From Pseudomonas sp. PD9R (GTDB lineage: Bacteria; Pseudomonadota; Gammaproteobacteria; Pseudomonadales; Pseudomonadaceae), in contig NZ_JAHTMR010000007.1 of NCBI RefSeq assembly GCF_019200975.1, positions 75,551 through 139,550 of the forward strand: DNA of 64,000 nt. The letters run 5' to 3'. Below are positions 39,664 to 49,046 of this stretch, piece by piece (position 1 is the first letter of the stretch; each line of letters begins with the position of its first letter). The notes beneath the pieces were generated by a model. That model did no database searches. It was not told the origin of the DNA and saw only the letters and a program-made list of their open reading frames with translations. Both the position numbers and the translations under genes were made by a program.

Positions 39664-40111
39664 GCACCACCCGCGCCTCCAGCACGGTGTCGCGTTTTTC
39701 CAGGGTCAGCGATTGCAGCGCAACGCCGTCGCGCTCGATGTGGTCCAGCCATGACAGCAACACCTTGGCCTCACCACTGAGGGTCAGGCGCAGCAGATCG
39801 TTGTCGCTGTCCATCTGCTGCAATTCAAGCCCCGCTGCGGTGACGCTTTCGCTGATGCGCAGCGACAACGGCTGAGTGACAGGCGCGGGGATATGGCTGC
39901 GAGGCAGCGCCTGTTGCAACTGTGCGACCAGTGCCAATTGCTGGTGATGCTGACGCTCGGCGATCGCCATGCGTTGTTGTGTCGGTTGCCAAATCAGACT
40001 GAACGCCGTAACGCCCAGGACAAAAATACTCAGCGCCAACACTAGCCGTTGTTCGCGAAGAGACAAGCGTTGCCACATCGCTGCCGCTGTCTTCAATCTC
40101 GTTTGCTTCAT
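39656..40111 (-). CDS. gspM: Type II secretion system protein M
   Basis: A 151-residue bitopic inner-membrane protein. A short cytoplasmic N-terminus is followed by one membrane helix (LVLALSIFVLGVTAFSLIW, about 23-41) and a periplasmic ferredoxin-like domain. It partners GspL in the assembly platform. It is the last gene of the minus-strand gsp operon, overlapping gspL by ATGA. Confidence 0.88.
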   Translation of the reverse strand: MKQTRLKTAAAMWQRLSLREQRLVLALSIFVLGVTAFSLIWQPTQQRMAIAERQHHQQLALVAQLQQALPRSHIPAPVTQPLSLRISESVTAAGLELQQMDSDNDLLRLTLSGEAKVLLSWLDHIERDGVALQSLTLEKRDTVLEARVVLR

Positions 40112-41214
40112 AAGTCTTGTTCCATCGTCAGAGTCGCTTGCACCCGGTTGCGGTCCTTGCTGGCGCTCTCGAGTCGCACCGGCAGACCTTGTTGTCGCCC
40201 ACGTTCGCGCAACAGTTCCAGCTCGGCAAAGCTGTTGGCCGTCAGCTGGATTTTCCAGCCGTCGCCTTCGCGAAATTCGATGCGCTGGACGTCGACATTG
40301 CTGGCACCAATGACTTGCTCGACCAGATTGACCAGCCCGGCGACACGGCTGCCTTGCGTCTGCGCGCCTTGGCCTTGCAGCGCTTTGAGCTGAGCCGATA
40401 AATCAACGATGCGGGTCTGCTCCGGATACAGCGTCTTGAATCGCTGCTCGCTCTGGCTGTAAAGCTGATGGCTTTCGCTTAGCAGGAAGCGGATGCGTGC
40501 CTCACTGGCGCCCCAGTTCAACAGCATCAACATCAATATTGCCCACCCGCCGAGACGCCAGGACAGACGCTTGCGGCGGGCGGCGAAATCACCGTGCAGC
40601 AGATTGATCGCCTGGCGGTTTTCCAACGTCAGCCATTGATCGATAGCGGCAATGTCCGCTCGTTCGTCGCGCCATTGAATGTCCGAAGGCAGGCCCGATC
40701 CGAGTAGCGCCAATCCATCCTCTGACAGCGTCAACCGGGCCGGCAGCCCGCCACCTAACATCCAGCGACCAAACCACCAGACACCGAGCGCCCGCTCCTG
40801 CGGCAACTGATCAGCGTCGACGAATACAGAACGCGCTTCAATTCCCGCTTCGACCAGCAGCGCGAGCACGGCAGCAAAGCGCTCCCGGTCCACCACCATC
40901 ACCGGATAGCGCCCTTGCGGGTCGCGCGCGCCAACGCTCAGGTGCAGCTTTTCCAGCGCTTCGCACAGCTGCTCTTCAACGGCGAACCCGATGGCTTGTG
41001 CATCGGGCCGACGCTTGGAGGGCCACGGTTCAGTGCGCAGCCAACTGCAAAATTCCATGGGCAAAAGCACATCGATCGCCTGTCCATTCAACGCTTGCGC
41101 CACTTCGCTCACGGGCATGAACTGTCGTTGACCGGTCGACGACCACACACAGCAAGGCCAGTCGGGCGACGGTGCGGACAGACCTTCTGCCGTCAGGTAG
41201 AGCCAGGTTTTCAT
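40108..41214 (-). CDS. gspL: Type II secretion system protein L
   Basis: A 368-residue inner-membrane platform protein. An N-terminal actin-like cytoplasmic domain (about 1-230) should bind GspE, one membrane helix (LGGWAILMLMLLNWG, about 238-252) follows, and then a periplasmic domain. Overlaps gspK and gspM by ATGA. Confidence 0.88.
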   Translation of the reverse strand: MKTWLYLTAEGLSAPSPDWPCCVWSSTGQRQFMPVSEVAQALNGQAIDVLLPMEFCSWLRTEPWPSKRRPDAQAIGFAVEEQLCEALEKLHLSVGARDPQGRYPVMVVDRERFAAVLALLVEAGIEARSVFVDADQLPQERALGVWWFGRWMLGGGLPARLTLSEDGLALLGSGLPSDIQWRDERADIAAIDQWLTLENRQAINLLHGDFAARRKRLSWRLGGWAILMLMLLNWGASEARIRFLLSESHQLYSQSEQRFKTLYPEQTRIVDLSAQLKALQGQGAQTQGSRVAGLVNLVEQVIGASNVDVQRIEFREGDGWKIQLTANSFAELELLRERGRQQGLPVRLESASKDRNRVQATLTMEQDL

Positions 41215-42041
41215 TGGGTTATCTCAGAGGAATGTGACGGCAGTAAGCGTCGTTGCAGGACCTTCAGTTGATGAGTTTTGGCGTCGCGTTCGACATCGGT
41301 GGCCAGGCGTAAACGACGTTGCCCCTGGGTCACCTGAACCGTGATCCGATACCAGCGACTATCGATGCCCAAACCGTGACTGCTCACACCTGCACCGGCG
41401 AGCAGCGGGTCCTGGGTAAAGGCCTGAACGCTCGCCCATGGGGACGAGGAACGCTGGCGCAGCAGTGCGTCTGCGGTTGTCGCTTCAATGCCGTCGAGCG
41501 TGCGCAGCACCAACGCTGGAGCTGTGTTGATGTTCAGCGCGGCGTCTTTGGGCAACAGGGCGACCCAGGGTTCCAGTTGGCGCAGTAGCGGACCGTCGAC
41601 ACCCGGCAGCAGGCGCAGCTGACTGAGTTCTCGCAACGCACCTACTTGATCCAATTGCAGTGCAGGCCGATCAAGCAGCTCCAGCAAACGCGCCCAACGG
41701 TTAAGCGTGACCTGATCGATCTGCCCCTGAATCAACACGGCATTGAGATTGAAGCGTCCGGCCAGGTCTTCGATGTCGACCAGGATCCGCGCCTCTTCGA
41801 TGTCGAAAGAACGAGTTTGATCAGGCACCAGCGCGCTGTTTTGTTGCTGAGTTTGCAGCAGCGACAACGCCCAGGTTTCCCCAGCCATACCAAGTTGTCG
41901 CAGATGCATCTGCTGCAGTTGTAGCGAGCTGCTTTGCAGCAACAGATGATGGCTGCGCAGCATTGCGCCGATGATCAACAACGCCAGGCTCATCACCAGC
42001 AAGACGCTGATCAACGCCATGCCACGTTGGCGCCACTTCAT
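41211..42041 (-). CDS. gspK: Type II secretion system minor pseudopilin K
   Basis: A 276-residue pseudopilin. The leader MKWRQRG is followed by MALISVLLVMSLALLI; as in other GspK proteins the +5 glutamate is absent, consistent with its tip position on the pseudopilus. The large globular domain carries AGRFNLNAVL and ALNINTAPALVLRTL, typical of the family. ATG 42041 overlaps the gspJ stop by ATGA; the longer open frame upstream is not coding. Confidence 0.9.
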   Translation of the reverse strand: MKWRQRGMALISVLLVMSLALLIIGAMLRSHHLLLQSSSLQLQQMHLRQLGMAGETWALSLLQTQQQNSALVPDQTRSFDIEEARILVDIEDLAGRFNLNAVLIQGQIDQVTLNRWARLLELLDRPALQLDQVGALRELSQLRLLPGVDGPLLRQLEPWVALLPKDAALNINTAPALVLRTLDGIEATTADALLRQRSSSPWASVQAFTQDPLLAGAGVSSHGLGIDSRWYRITVQVTQGQRRLRLATDVERDAKTHQLKVLQRRLLPSHSSEITQ

Positions 42042-42580
42042 GGCAACGCTCCCGGCAACAGCAACACTCGACGGATCGCCTCGACACGCCCCGTCGACAC
42101 CCGCATTTCCACCGCCAGCGGTGCCTTCACGTTTAGCCCGGTCGGCCAATCGCCGCGCCAACCGGTCTGATCGTCGAACAGGCGCCAACTCAAGTGCCGC
42201 ACATCGTCGAGCAGTTTTTGCCGCTGCACGATCTGCGTGCCCTCGCCACGGCTGTCGCGCCACAGCGCGCCGTTGTCGAGACGATAGGTCAGCGCCTGTC
42301 GTTCACTGCGCGGCTGGTCCAGCGGATTGCGCCAGTTACCACGCTGCCATTGCAGTTGCGTCTGCTCAAGCGAGAGGGGTTGTTCGGTGATGTGCAGCAA
42401 GTCGCGCTCGATCATGGCCATGGCGCGTTGCAGGCTTCGCCACTCTTGCGCGTGAGCGCTCACGCCCCGCTGCACGCGCACCACGCCATCGAACAGGGTC
42501 CAACTGGCCAGCCCGAGCAACGCGAAGATCGCAATGGCAATCACCAATTCCAGCAAGGTGAACCCGGCCTGTTTATTCAT
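42038..42580 (-). CDS. gspJ: Type II secretion system minor pseudopilin J
   Basis: A 180-residue pseudopilin with prepilin leader MNKQAG and mature start FTLLELVIAIAIFALLG. It forms the tip complex with GspI and GspK. ATG 42580 lies within the last codons of gspI. Prepilin peptidase is not encoded here, so PilD is presumably used. Confidence 0.9.
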   Translation of the reverse strand: MNKQAGFTLLELVIAIAIFALLGLASWTLFDGVVRVQRGVSAHAQEWRSLQRAMAMIERDLLHITEQPLSLEQTQLQWQRGNWRNPLDQPRSERQALTYRLDNGALWRDSRGEGTQIVQRQKLLDDVRHLSWRLFDDQTGWRGDWPTGLNVKAPLAVEMRVSTGRVEAIRRVLLLPGALP

Positions 42581-42956
42581 GAGGGCCGGGTATCCAGCCA
42601 CTGGCGCGGTGCACGGTTTGGTCGCGACCGGCTAGGCTGACCTCAATCTCGACCGCCAGTAGACGAGGGTCGCTGGCGACACGGATGTTTTGACGCACGA
42701 CCCAGTCGCGCCTATCCATCGGCACAACAGTTTGTTGCTGCCCAATGGCGGGTGCGGACTGAAGACGCAACTCGTTCAAATGGTTGTCCGCCACCCACGC
42801 GGCAAGTTGGCGTTCCTCGATGGCGCGCGTCTGTTTCACAACGTATTGGCTCGCGGACAATACGGCCGTCGCAAGCGTCGCGAATACCGCCAGCGCCACC
42901 ATGATTTCCAGCAGAGTGAAGCCGCCCATGCGCGACTTGAGCGACGGCTTAGCCAT
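42573..42956 (-). CDS. gspI: Type II secretion system minor pseudopilin I
   Basis: A 127-residue pseudopilin with leader MAKPSLKSRMGG and mature start FTLLEIMVALAVFATL. The body contains DNHLNELRLQ and RDWVVRQNI, as in other GspI proteins. It overlaps gspH and gspJ by eight bases each. Confidence 0.9.
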   Translation of the reverse strand: MAKPSLKSRMGGFTLLEIMVALAVFATLATAVLSASQYVVKQTRAIEERQLAAWVADNHLNELRLQSAPAIGQQQTVVPMDRRDWVVRQNIRVASDPRLLAVEIEVSLAGRDQTVHRASGWIPGPHE

Positions 42957-43416
42957 CGATCACCACCTCGCCGAGACCATCGCTGGACAGGCTCAGCCAG
43001 ACCCGGTCTTTGCTCTCGAACGTAAGCGTGAAGCTGCTGGTTTCATCACTGCTGAGCATCAACAGTTGCGGCGAGCCTTCGTCAGCGCCCAGGCTCACGA
43101 CATACCCGCCGTGTTGCAGTCGCGGGCGCAGGTTATCCGGCCATCGATAAAAACTCGCCACCGGTTCCCAGCCCCGTACTGCAAGCCGCATTGCCCGATA
43201 GCCATCGACACTCATCCGCACGCCGTATTCCTGACCTTCAAGCACCGCCCGCTCGCGCAGTTGGTGAATCACGCCTGCGAGGTTGTTCGCTTCCTGCCTG
43301 GCCTGACGCGCCGGATTCACGCCCGTGGCAAAACTCACCATGCCCACCAATACGCCGATCAGCACGATCACGATCATCAATTCCAGCAAGGTGAACCCTC
43401 GACAGCGGTGCCGCAT
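42949..43416 (-). CDS. gspH: Type II secretion system minor pseudopilin H
   Basis: A 155-residue pseudopilin with leader MRHRCRG and mature start FTLLELMIVIVLIGVLVGMV, followed by the ARQEANNLAGVIHQLRERAV helix typical of GspH. It starts three bases after the gspG stop. Confidence 0.9.
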   Translation of the reverse strand: MRHRCRGFTLLELMIVIVLIGVLVGMVSFATGVNPARQARQEANNLAGVIHQLRERAVLEGQEYGVRMSVDGYRAMRLAVRGWEPVASFYRWPDNLRPRLQHGGYVVSLGADEGSPQLLMLSSDETSSFTLTFESKDRVWLSLSSDGLGEVVIDG

Positions 43417-43419
43417 GGA

Positions 43420-43869
43420 TCAACCGCCCCAGTTGCCGATGTCGGCCGCGTGCCCTTCGCCGCCCACCACACCGTCGGCGCCCAGAGAGTACAAATCGTA
43501 GGTCCCATCGACTGATTTCACACCGGGATTGAGGTATTGATAGGGAGTGTTCCACGGGTCCACAGGCACGTTTTTCAAATAACCCTGAGGGTTCCAGTTC
43601 CGCGCCGCCGGCGATCCGGAGGGGCGTTTGCTCAAGGCCTCCAGCCCCTGCTGGGTCGAGGGATACTGGAAGTTATCGAGGCGATACATTTCCAGCGCGG
43701 TGGCAATCGCCTGGATGTCGACTTTGGCGGCGGTGACTTTGGCCTGGTCGGGGCGGCTCATGAACTGCGGCACCACGATGGCCCCGAGGATGCCGATGAT
43801 GACCACCACCACCATGATTTCGATCAGGGTAAAACCGCGCTGCGCAGCGCTGTGACGTTGTGCGTTCAT
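43420..43869 (-). CDS. gspG: Type II secretion system major pseudopilin G
   Basis: A 149-residue major pseudopilin. Leader MNAQRHSAAQRG is followed by FTLIEIMVVVVIIGILGAIV. The signature NFQYPSTQQGLEAL and the calcium-loop region near YDLYSLGADGVVGGEG are present. It starts three bases after gspF. Confidence 0.95.
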   Translation of the reverse strand: MNAQRHSAAQRGFTLIEIMVVVVIIGILGAIVVPQFMSRPDQAKVTAAKVDIQAIATALEMYRLDNFQYPSTQQGLEALSKRPSGSPAARNWNPQGYLKNVPVDPWNTPYQYLNPGVKSVDGTYDLYSLGADGVVGGEGHAADIGNWGG

Positions 43870-43872
43870 GGG

Positions 43873-45081
43873 TCAATTCACCAATTGGTTGAGACTAAGA
43901 ATCGGGAGCAGGATGGCGAGGACGATCAGCAGCACGACGCCGCCCATCAGCACGAGCATGGCGGGCTCGAACAGGCTCACCACCAGCGCGATGCGTGCTG
44001 CAAGGCTGTTTTCCTGTTGCTCGGCAGCACGCGCCAGCATGCGATCGAGTTCGCCGGCCCGTTCGCCGCTGCCAATCATGTGCAGCATCATCGGAGGGAT
44101 GTCGCCGCTCAGTTCCAGGCCACGGGTCAAGGTGCCGCCTTCGCGGACGGAGCGGGCGACATCGGCCATGCGTGCTCGAATGGTCAAGTTGCCGATGACG
44201 GCGGCGGCGATTTCCAGTGCATCCACCAGAGGCACCGCACTCTTGCCGAGGATCGCCAGGGTGCTGGCAAATCGCGCGGCTTCCATCGTCCGCAGTACTT
44301 CGCCGATCAGCGGAATGTTCAATGCCAGACGATGCCAACGCAGCCGCCACACGGGCTGGCGCAGACTCCAGCGCCAGAGACCCATCAGCATGGCCAATGC
44401 GCTCAGCAACAGCAGGCCGTAATGGCGTAACCCATCACTGATGCCGATCAATGCACGTGTCAGCCACGGCAATGGCTGGCCGCTGTCGACGAATATTTTC
44501 ACCACGTCCGGCACCACGTAGCCGAGCAGAAACCCGACGATCACCACGCTCGCCAGCATCAGGATCAGCGGGTACACCAAGGCCATCTGGATTTTTTGCC
44601 GCGAGGCTTGACGGGCCTGGGTGTACGTGGCCAGTTGTTCCAGTACGTGACCCAAATGCCCCGAGCGTTCACCGGCAGCCACCGTGGCGCGGAACAATTC
44701 GGGGAACGCTTTGGGAAATTGACCTAATGCCATGGCCAGGGCATGACCTTCCATAACCCGGCTTCTGACTGCCGATAACAGACTCGCGACCCGACGTTTC
44801 GCGCTCTGTTTGGCCACTGCGTCGAGGGCTTCTTCCAGCGGTAACCCGGCCTGAACCAGCGTGGACAATTGCAGTGTCAGCAGCGCCAGGTCTGCCGCAT
44901 TCAACCGCGCTACGCTACGCGGTGCATGCGTGCCACCCGCCACCCGGATCTCATTCAAGTCACGTGGCCACAATCCGCGCTCGCGCAATAGTTGCCGCGC
45001 ATGACGTGGGCTGTCGGCCTCAAGCCGTCCCTTGCAACGCTGCCCTTGCGCATCCTCAGCGCGGTAATCGAAGGTCGGCAT
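43873..45081 (-). CDS. gspF: Type II secretion system inner-membrane protein F
   Basis: A 402-residue polytopic platform protein with two repeated GspF domains (TLVQAGLPLEEALDAVAKQS and ILGKSAVPLVDALEIAAAVI) and three membrane helices, the last at PAMLVLMGGVVLLIVLAILL. It follows gspE by three bases. Confidence 0.95.
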   Translation of the reverse strand: MPTFDYRAEDAQGQRCKGRLEADSPRHARQLLRERGLWPRDLNEIRVAGGTHAPRSVARLNAADLALLTLQLSTLVQAGLPLEEALDAVAKQSAKRRVASLLSAVRSRVMEGHALAMALGQFPKAFPELFRATVAAGERSGHLGHVLEQLATYTQARQASRQKIQMALVYPLILMLASVVIVGFLLGYVVPDVVKIFVDSGQPLPWLTRALIGISDGLRHYGLLLLSALAMLMGLWRWSLRQPVWRLRWHRLALNIPLIGEVLRTMEAARFASTLAILGKSAVPLVDALEIAAAVIGNLTIRARMADVARSVREGGTLTRGLELSGDIPPMMLHMIGSGERAGELDRMLARAAEQQENSLAARIALVVSLFEPAMLVLMGGVVLLIVLAILLPILSLNQLVN

Positions 45082-45084
45082 CTC

Positions 45085-46566
45085 CTAGTCCTCCCGAGTC
45101 ACGCGCAGCAACTCGTCGAGGCTGGTCAGGCCGTCGATCACTCGTTGGCGACCATCCTGAAACAAACTGCGCGACAGCTTGCGTGCCTCGTTGGTCAACG
45201 CCAGCTCGCTGCCACCCTGATGAATCAGCGCCGAGATCGCCGGCGTCACGCTGATCAATTCATAGATCCCGATACGCCCGCGATAACCGTGCTGACATTG
45301 CTCACAGCCCACGGCCCGAAACAATTGCAGCGGCATTGCGCTGTCATGTCCCAGTCGCCGACAAGCCGTTGCATCCGCGATGTAAGTCGCCTTGCAGTGC
45401 GGGCACAACGTACGCAACAAACGTTGCGCCAGGACACCCACCAGCGAGGACGCCAGCAGGTAGGCATCAACGCCCATATCCACCAGCCGCGTTACCGCAC
45501 CGACCGCACTGTTGGTGTGTAACGTCGAAAGCACCAGATGCCCGGTCAGTGAGGCCTGGACAGCAATTTCCGCGGTCTCGCGATCGCGGATTTCGCCGAC
45601 CATCACCACGTCCGGGTCCTGGCGCAGGATCGCCCGCAGACCCCGGGCAAAGGTCATGTCCACTTTCGGATTGACCGGCATCTGACCGACACCCGGCAGG
45701 TGATATTCGATGGGGTCTTCGACCGTGAGGATATTGCGCGTCTGGTCGTTCAGACTGCTGAGCGCCGCATACAGGCTGGTGGTTTTGCCGGAACCGGTGG
45801 GCCCGGTGACCAGCAGAATGCCGTGGGGTTTGCTCAGCAGTTGGCGCAGGGCTGCAAGGGTTTCGTCCGGCATGCCGAGACGCTGCAACTCCAGGCGCCC
45901 GGCCTGTTTGTCGAGCAAGCGCAAGACCACCCGTTCACCGTGTGCCGATGGCAAGGTCGAGACCCGTACATCGACTTCGTGACCGGCAAGGCGCAGGGCT
46001 ATACGACCGTCCTGCGGCACACGTTTTTCGGCGATATCCAGGCGTGCCATGACCTTGATCCGTGACACCAGCAGCGTCGCCAGTTCACGCCGTGGTCGAA
46101 GCATTTCGCGCAGTTGCCCATCGACCCGCATGCGCACGGACAGGTACTGCTCGAACGTTTCCAGGTGCACGTCCGAAGCCTGCTCGCGCACCGCTTCGCT
46201 GAGCAGCGCGTTGATCAGGCGAATGATCGGTGCGTCACCCTGTTGCTCCAGCAGATCGGCGGTTTGCGGGACTTGGTCCACCAGGCTGAGCAGGTCGAGT
46301 TCTTCATCCAGCCCTTGGGCAACCTGCTCTGCCGCGCTCTGACCTTCGCGATAGGCGGCTGCCAGTCGCTCCGCAAACACAGCCGGTTGCAGCAACCGCA
46401 GTGGCAGCGCCCGACCGTACATGCGGCGTGCTTCAGCGACAGCGGTGAGCGGTGTATCGGCCCGCAGTGCCAACCCCCATTCGCCGTCGTCGCACTCCAG
46501 CAGTACGCCGAAACGCCGGGCGAAACCGAAGGGCAACGGCGCGCGGATTTCGCTCGTGCCGGTCAT
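45085..46566 (-). CDS. gspE: Type II secretion system ATPase E
   Basis: A 493-residue cytoplasmic ATPase. Walker A GPTGSGKTTSLY is near residue 255, with the Asp and His boxes in ILTVEDPIEYHLPGVGQ and LRQDPDVVMVGEIRD. The zinc-binding CPHC and CEQC pairs lie near 390-425. The N-terminal N1/N2 domain interacts with GspL. Overlaps gspD by ATGA. Confidence 0.95.
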   Translation of the reverse strand: MTGTSEIRAPLPFGFARRFGVLLECDDGEWGLALRADTPLTAVAEARRMYGRALPLRLLQPAVFAERLAAAYREGQSAAEQVAQGLDEELDLLSLVDQVPQTADLLEQQGDAPIIRLINALLSEAVREQASDVHLETFEQYLSVRMRVDGQLREMLRPRRELATLLVSRIKVMARLDIAEKRVPQDGRIALRLAGHEVDVRVSTLPSAHGERVVLRLLDKQAGRLELQRLGMPDETLAALRQLLSKPHGILLVTGPTGSGKTTSLYAALSSLNDQTRNILTVEDPIEYHLPGVGQMPVNPKVDMTFARGLRAILRQDPDVVMVGEIRDRETAEIAVQASLTGHLVLSTLHTNSAVGAVTRLVDMGVDAYLLASSLVGVLAQRLLRTLCPHCKATYIADATACRRLGHDSAMPLQLFRAVGCEQCQHGYRGRIGIYELISVTPAISALIHQGGSELALTNEARKLSRSLFQDGRQRVIDGLTSLDELLRVTRED

Positions 46567-48503
46567 GGCGTACCCGGCGCTGCTTTGCGCAGGTCGAACA
46601 CCGGCGCTTCGGCTCCCGGTTCGAACAGCTGACGCGCGTCCGCTGGCAGCAGCAACGAGTTATTGTCCCGTGCGCCACGCTGGCTCAAGTCATGCAGTGC
46701 GTTGTACCGCTGTTGGCTGACGTCGGCCAGGTCCTCTTTGCTGCGCACGATGGTCGGTCGTAAAAACACCATCAGATTGCTTTTGGTCTGGGTATCGCGG
46801 GTCCAGCGAAACAGCGCGCCCAAGTAAGGAATGTCACGCAACAGCGGCACTCCGCTTTTCTGGGTGCGCACGCTGTCCCGGATCAGCCCGCCAATGACAA
46901 TGATTTCGCCATCGTCGGCCAGGATGGTGCTCTTGAGCGCACGCTTGTTGGTGATCAGGTCCGAGGAATCGATGCCTGACACCGAAGGCGCGATGTCTGA
47001 CACTTCCTGCTCGACCTCCAGCCGCAAGGTCGACCCTTCGTTGATGTAAGGCTTGATCTTCAAGCTGATGCCGACGTCTTTGCGCTCGACCGTGGTAAAC
47101 GGATTATCGGCGCCGCTGCTGTTGGTGGCGTAGGAGCCGGTTTTGAACGGGACGTTCTGGCCGACAATGATTTCCGCTTCCTGATTGTCCAGTGTCAGCA
47201 GACTTGGCGTGGACAACAGATTGCTCCGGGTACTGCTGGCCAAAGCCGAAATCAGCGCGCCAAAGCGATCACCACCCAGTTGTAAAAGCGCGCCTTCCGG
47301 TGCCGATTTTTTCTCGTCAAAGGTCAGGCCGCCGACGATCGGGATGTCGGTGCCCGGGAAGTTGATGAAGCCTTTCGCGTCGCCAGTACTCACACCCCAC
47401 TGCACACCCACCGCCTCGGCGATGTCGCCGGAAATCTCGACGATGGCGGCATGGATCAGCACCTGCGCCCGAGGCTGGTCCAACTGACGCACGATGCTTT
47501 CGATGGTTCGGACCTGCGCCGGGTCGGCAATCAAAATCAACGCATTCTGGCTTTCGTCGGCCTTGATCATGAAGGTTGCACCAGGCGAGGCGTCCTTACT
47601 GCCACCAAGGGCCGGAGGCGCTTTTCTGCCCTGCCCCATACTTTCCAGAATCTCGGCCAATTGCTTGGCATCGCTGTGGCGCAGGCGGATGACCCGGGCG
47701 TTGTCGAGGGCCTGCATGGCTGGCGTATCGAGACTGCGCGCCAAGTCGGCCAAGCGTTGGCGAACGGCGGGCGGGCCAATGAGGATCAGGCGGTTGGTTC
47801 TGCTGTCGGCCAACACCTGGGTTGCGCTATCGGCGTTGCGCTTGCCCATGGCGGCTTCCATCACTGGAGCCACGTCACTGGCTTGAGCGTGACGTAGCTG
47901 AACCACGGCATGCATGTTGTTTTGCCCAGCGTCCAGTTCCCGGACCACTTGGGCGATACGTTGCACATTGGCGGCGGTGTCGGTGACTACCAACGCATTG
48001 GCCGATGCTGATGGGCCGACATAGCCATGGGTCGAGACCAAAGGCCGGACCAGCCCGGCAATATCGGTAGCGCTGTTGGTGTTGAGCTCAATGACGCGGG
48101 TGACAAATTGCGAGGCCGTGGCGTTTTTCACAGAACCGCTGCCGGCGCGGGTTTTGGCTTCAGCCACGGGGGTGATCAGAATGCGGTCACCTTCATCGAT
48201 CACGGTGAAGTTATGGGCATCGAGCACCGCATAGAACAAGCGGCGCACACCCTCGCGATCAAGGGCTTGATGGGACATGACGGTGATGCGCCCGGAGACT
48301 CGGGGATCAAGCACCACGGTCGTGCCGAGAATGGACGAGATTTCTTCGACAATGTCCCGCAGTTCGGCATTGTTCATCGCCAACTGCCATTTCTCTTCCG
48401 CGGCCCGAAGCACGCCAGGTAAGGTCGCAGCCGCCAAAACGGCAAGAAGAAGCATGGAGCGCAGGGCGTGCGCGCCAACGAAGCTGTTCATGAGTTTGAT
48501 CAC
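46563..48503 (-). CDS. gspD: Type II secretion system secretin D
   Basis: A 646-residue outer-membrane secretin. Signal peptide to about residue 34 (LPGVLRAAEE), then N0-N3 domains, then the secretin channel (VGQNVPFKTGSY, LSTPSLLTLDNQEAEIIVGQ). The gate and lip region carries VGISLKIKPYINEG. GTG 48503 overlaps the gspC stop by four bases; ATG 48491 is an alternative. No pilotin gene is visible nearby. Confidence 0.94.
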   Translation of the reverse strand: MIKLMNSFVGAHALRSMLLLAVLAAATLPGVLRAAEEKWQLAMNNAELRDIVEEISSILGTTVVLDPRVSGRITVMSHQALDREGVRRLFYAVLDAHNFTVIDEGDRILITPVAEAKTRAGSGSVKNATASQFVTRVIELNTNSATDIAGLVRPLVSTHGYVGPSASANALVVTDTAANVQRIAQVVRELDAGQNNMHAVVQLRHAQASDVAPVMEAAMGKRNADSATQVLADSRTNRLILIGPPAVRQRLADLARSLDTPAMQALDNARVIRLRHSDAKQLAEILESMGQGRKAPPALGGSKDASPGATFMIKADESQNALILIADPAQVRTIESIVRQLDQPRAQVLIHAAIVEISGDIAEAVGVQWGVSTGDAKGFINFPGTDIPIVGGLTFDEKKSAPEGALLQLGGDRFGALISALASSTRSNLLSTPSLLTLDNQEAEIIVGQNVPFKTGSYATNSSGADNPFTTVERKDVGISLKIKPYINEGSTLRLEVEQEVSDIAPSVSGIDSSDLITNKRALKSTILADDGEIIVIGGLIRDSVRTQKSGVPLLRDIPYLGALFRWTRDTQTKSNLMVFLRPTIVRSKEDLADVSQQRYNALHDLSQRGARDNNSLLLPADARQLFEPGAEAPVFDLRKAAPGTP

Positions 48504-49039
48504 TCGGACGGCCCGGAAAGCGGGCGTAGAAAACGTGTAGAAACCGTAGAGGCTTGGGTGTCAGCTGACGATTCAACTGGACGCAGGAAACGTGCAGCTG
48601 ACGGCTGCAGGGTCAAACGTTCTTCCCGGCCCTTGTTCCACAGCACCACGTGATTGGCCTCGACGCGGCGCAAGGTACTGCCGCCCGGCAAGCGCTCGCC
48701 CACCTGATACATGCGCGGCCCTTGAGCATCGGCCAGCAGCGCTCTGGACAAACCACTGCTGACGACAAAACTCGCCTGCAAGATCAGCGGTTCGGCGCTG
48801 GCCATTAACGCGGTATCCGTCGACAGGCCAAGCACCGTTGCGACCGCCGTTGCGTCCAGCGGCGCAAGATCGGGCGCAGCTGTTGCAGTAGCGGCTGCCA
48901 GTGATGGCCGCGCAAAATATTGGCGAAACTGCCATTCCTGCCACACCACAAACACGGCGTAGCCCACCGGCAAGGCCAGCAGGCAGACATTGCTCAAGCG
49001 CAAGCCGAGTCGGGCAGCCGCCTTCAGAGAAAAGTTCAC
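48500..49039 (-). CDS. gspC: Type II secretion system protein C (short)
   Basis: A 179-residue inner-membrane protein with one helix (LSNVCLLALPVGYAVFVVW, about 16-34) and a homology-region domain (ALLADAQGPRMYQVGERLPG). The usual C-terminal PDZ or coiled-coil part is missing, making it shorter than XcpP. The start was set at GTG 49039 just after the b561 stop; the frame is open further upstream inside that gene. It links the platform to GspD and may help select substrate. Confidence 0.82.
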   Translation of the reverse strand: MNFSLKAAARLGLRLSNVCLLALPVGYAVFVVWQEWQFRQYFARPSLAAATATAAPDLAPLDATAVATVLGLSTDTALMASAEPLILQASFVVSSGLSRALLADAQGPRMYQVGERLPGGSTLRRVEANHVVLWNKGREERLTLQPSAARFLRPVESSADTQASTVSTRFLRPLSGPSE

Positions 49040-49046
49040 GAACGGT

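Noticed and set aside
42042..42263. N-terminal extension of gspK
   Set aside because: Extra residues are Arg/Ala-rich shadow of gspJ; the prepilin leader MKWRQRG and the ATGA overlap fix the start at 42041.
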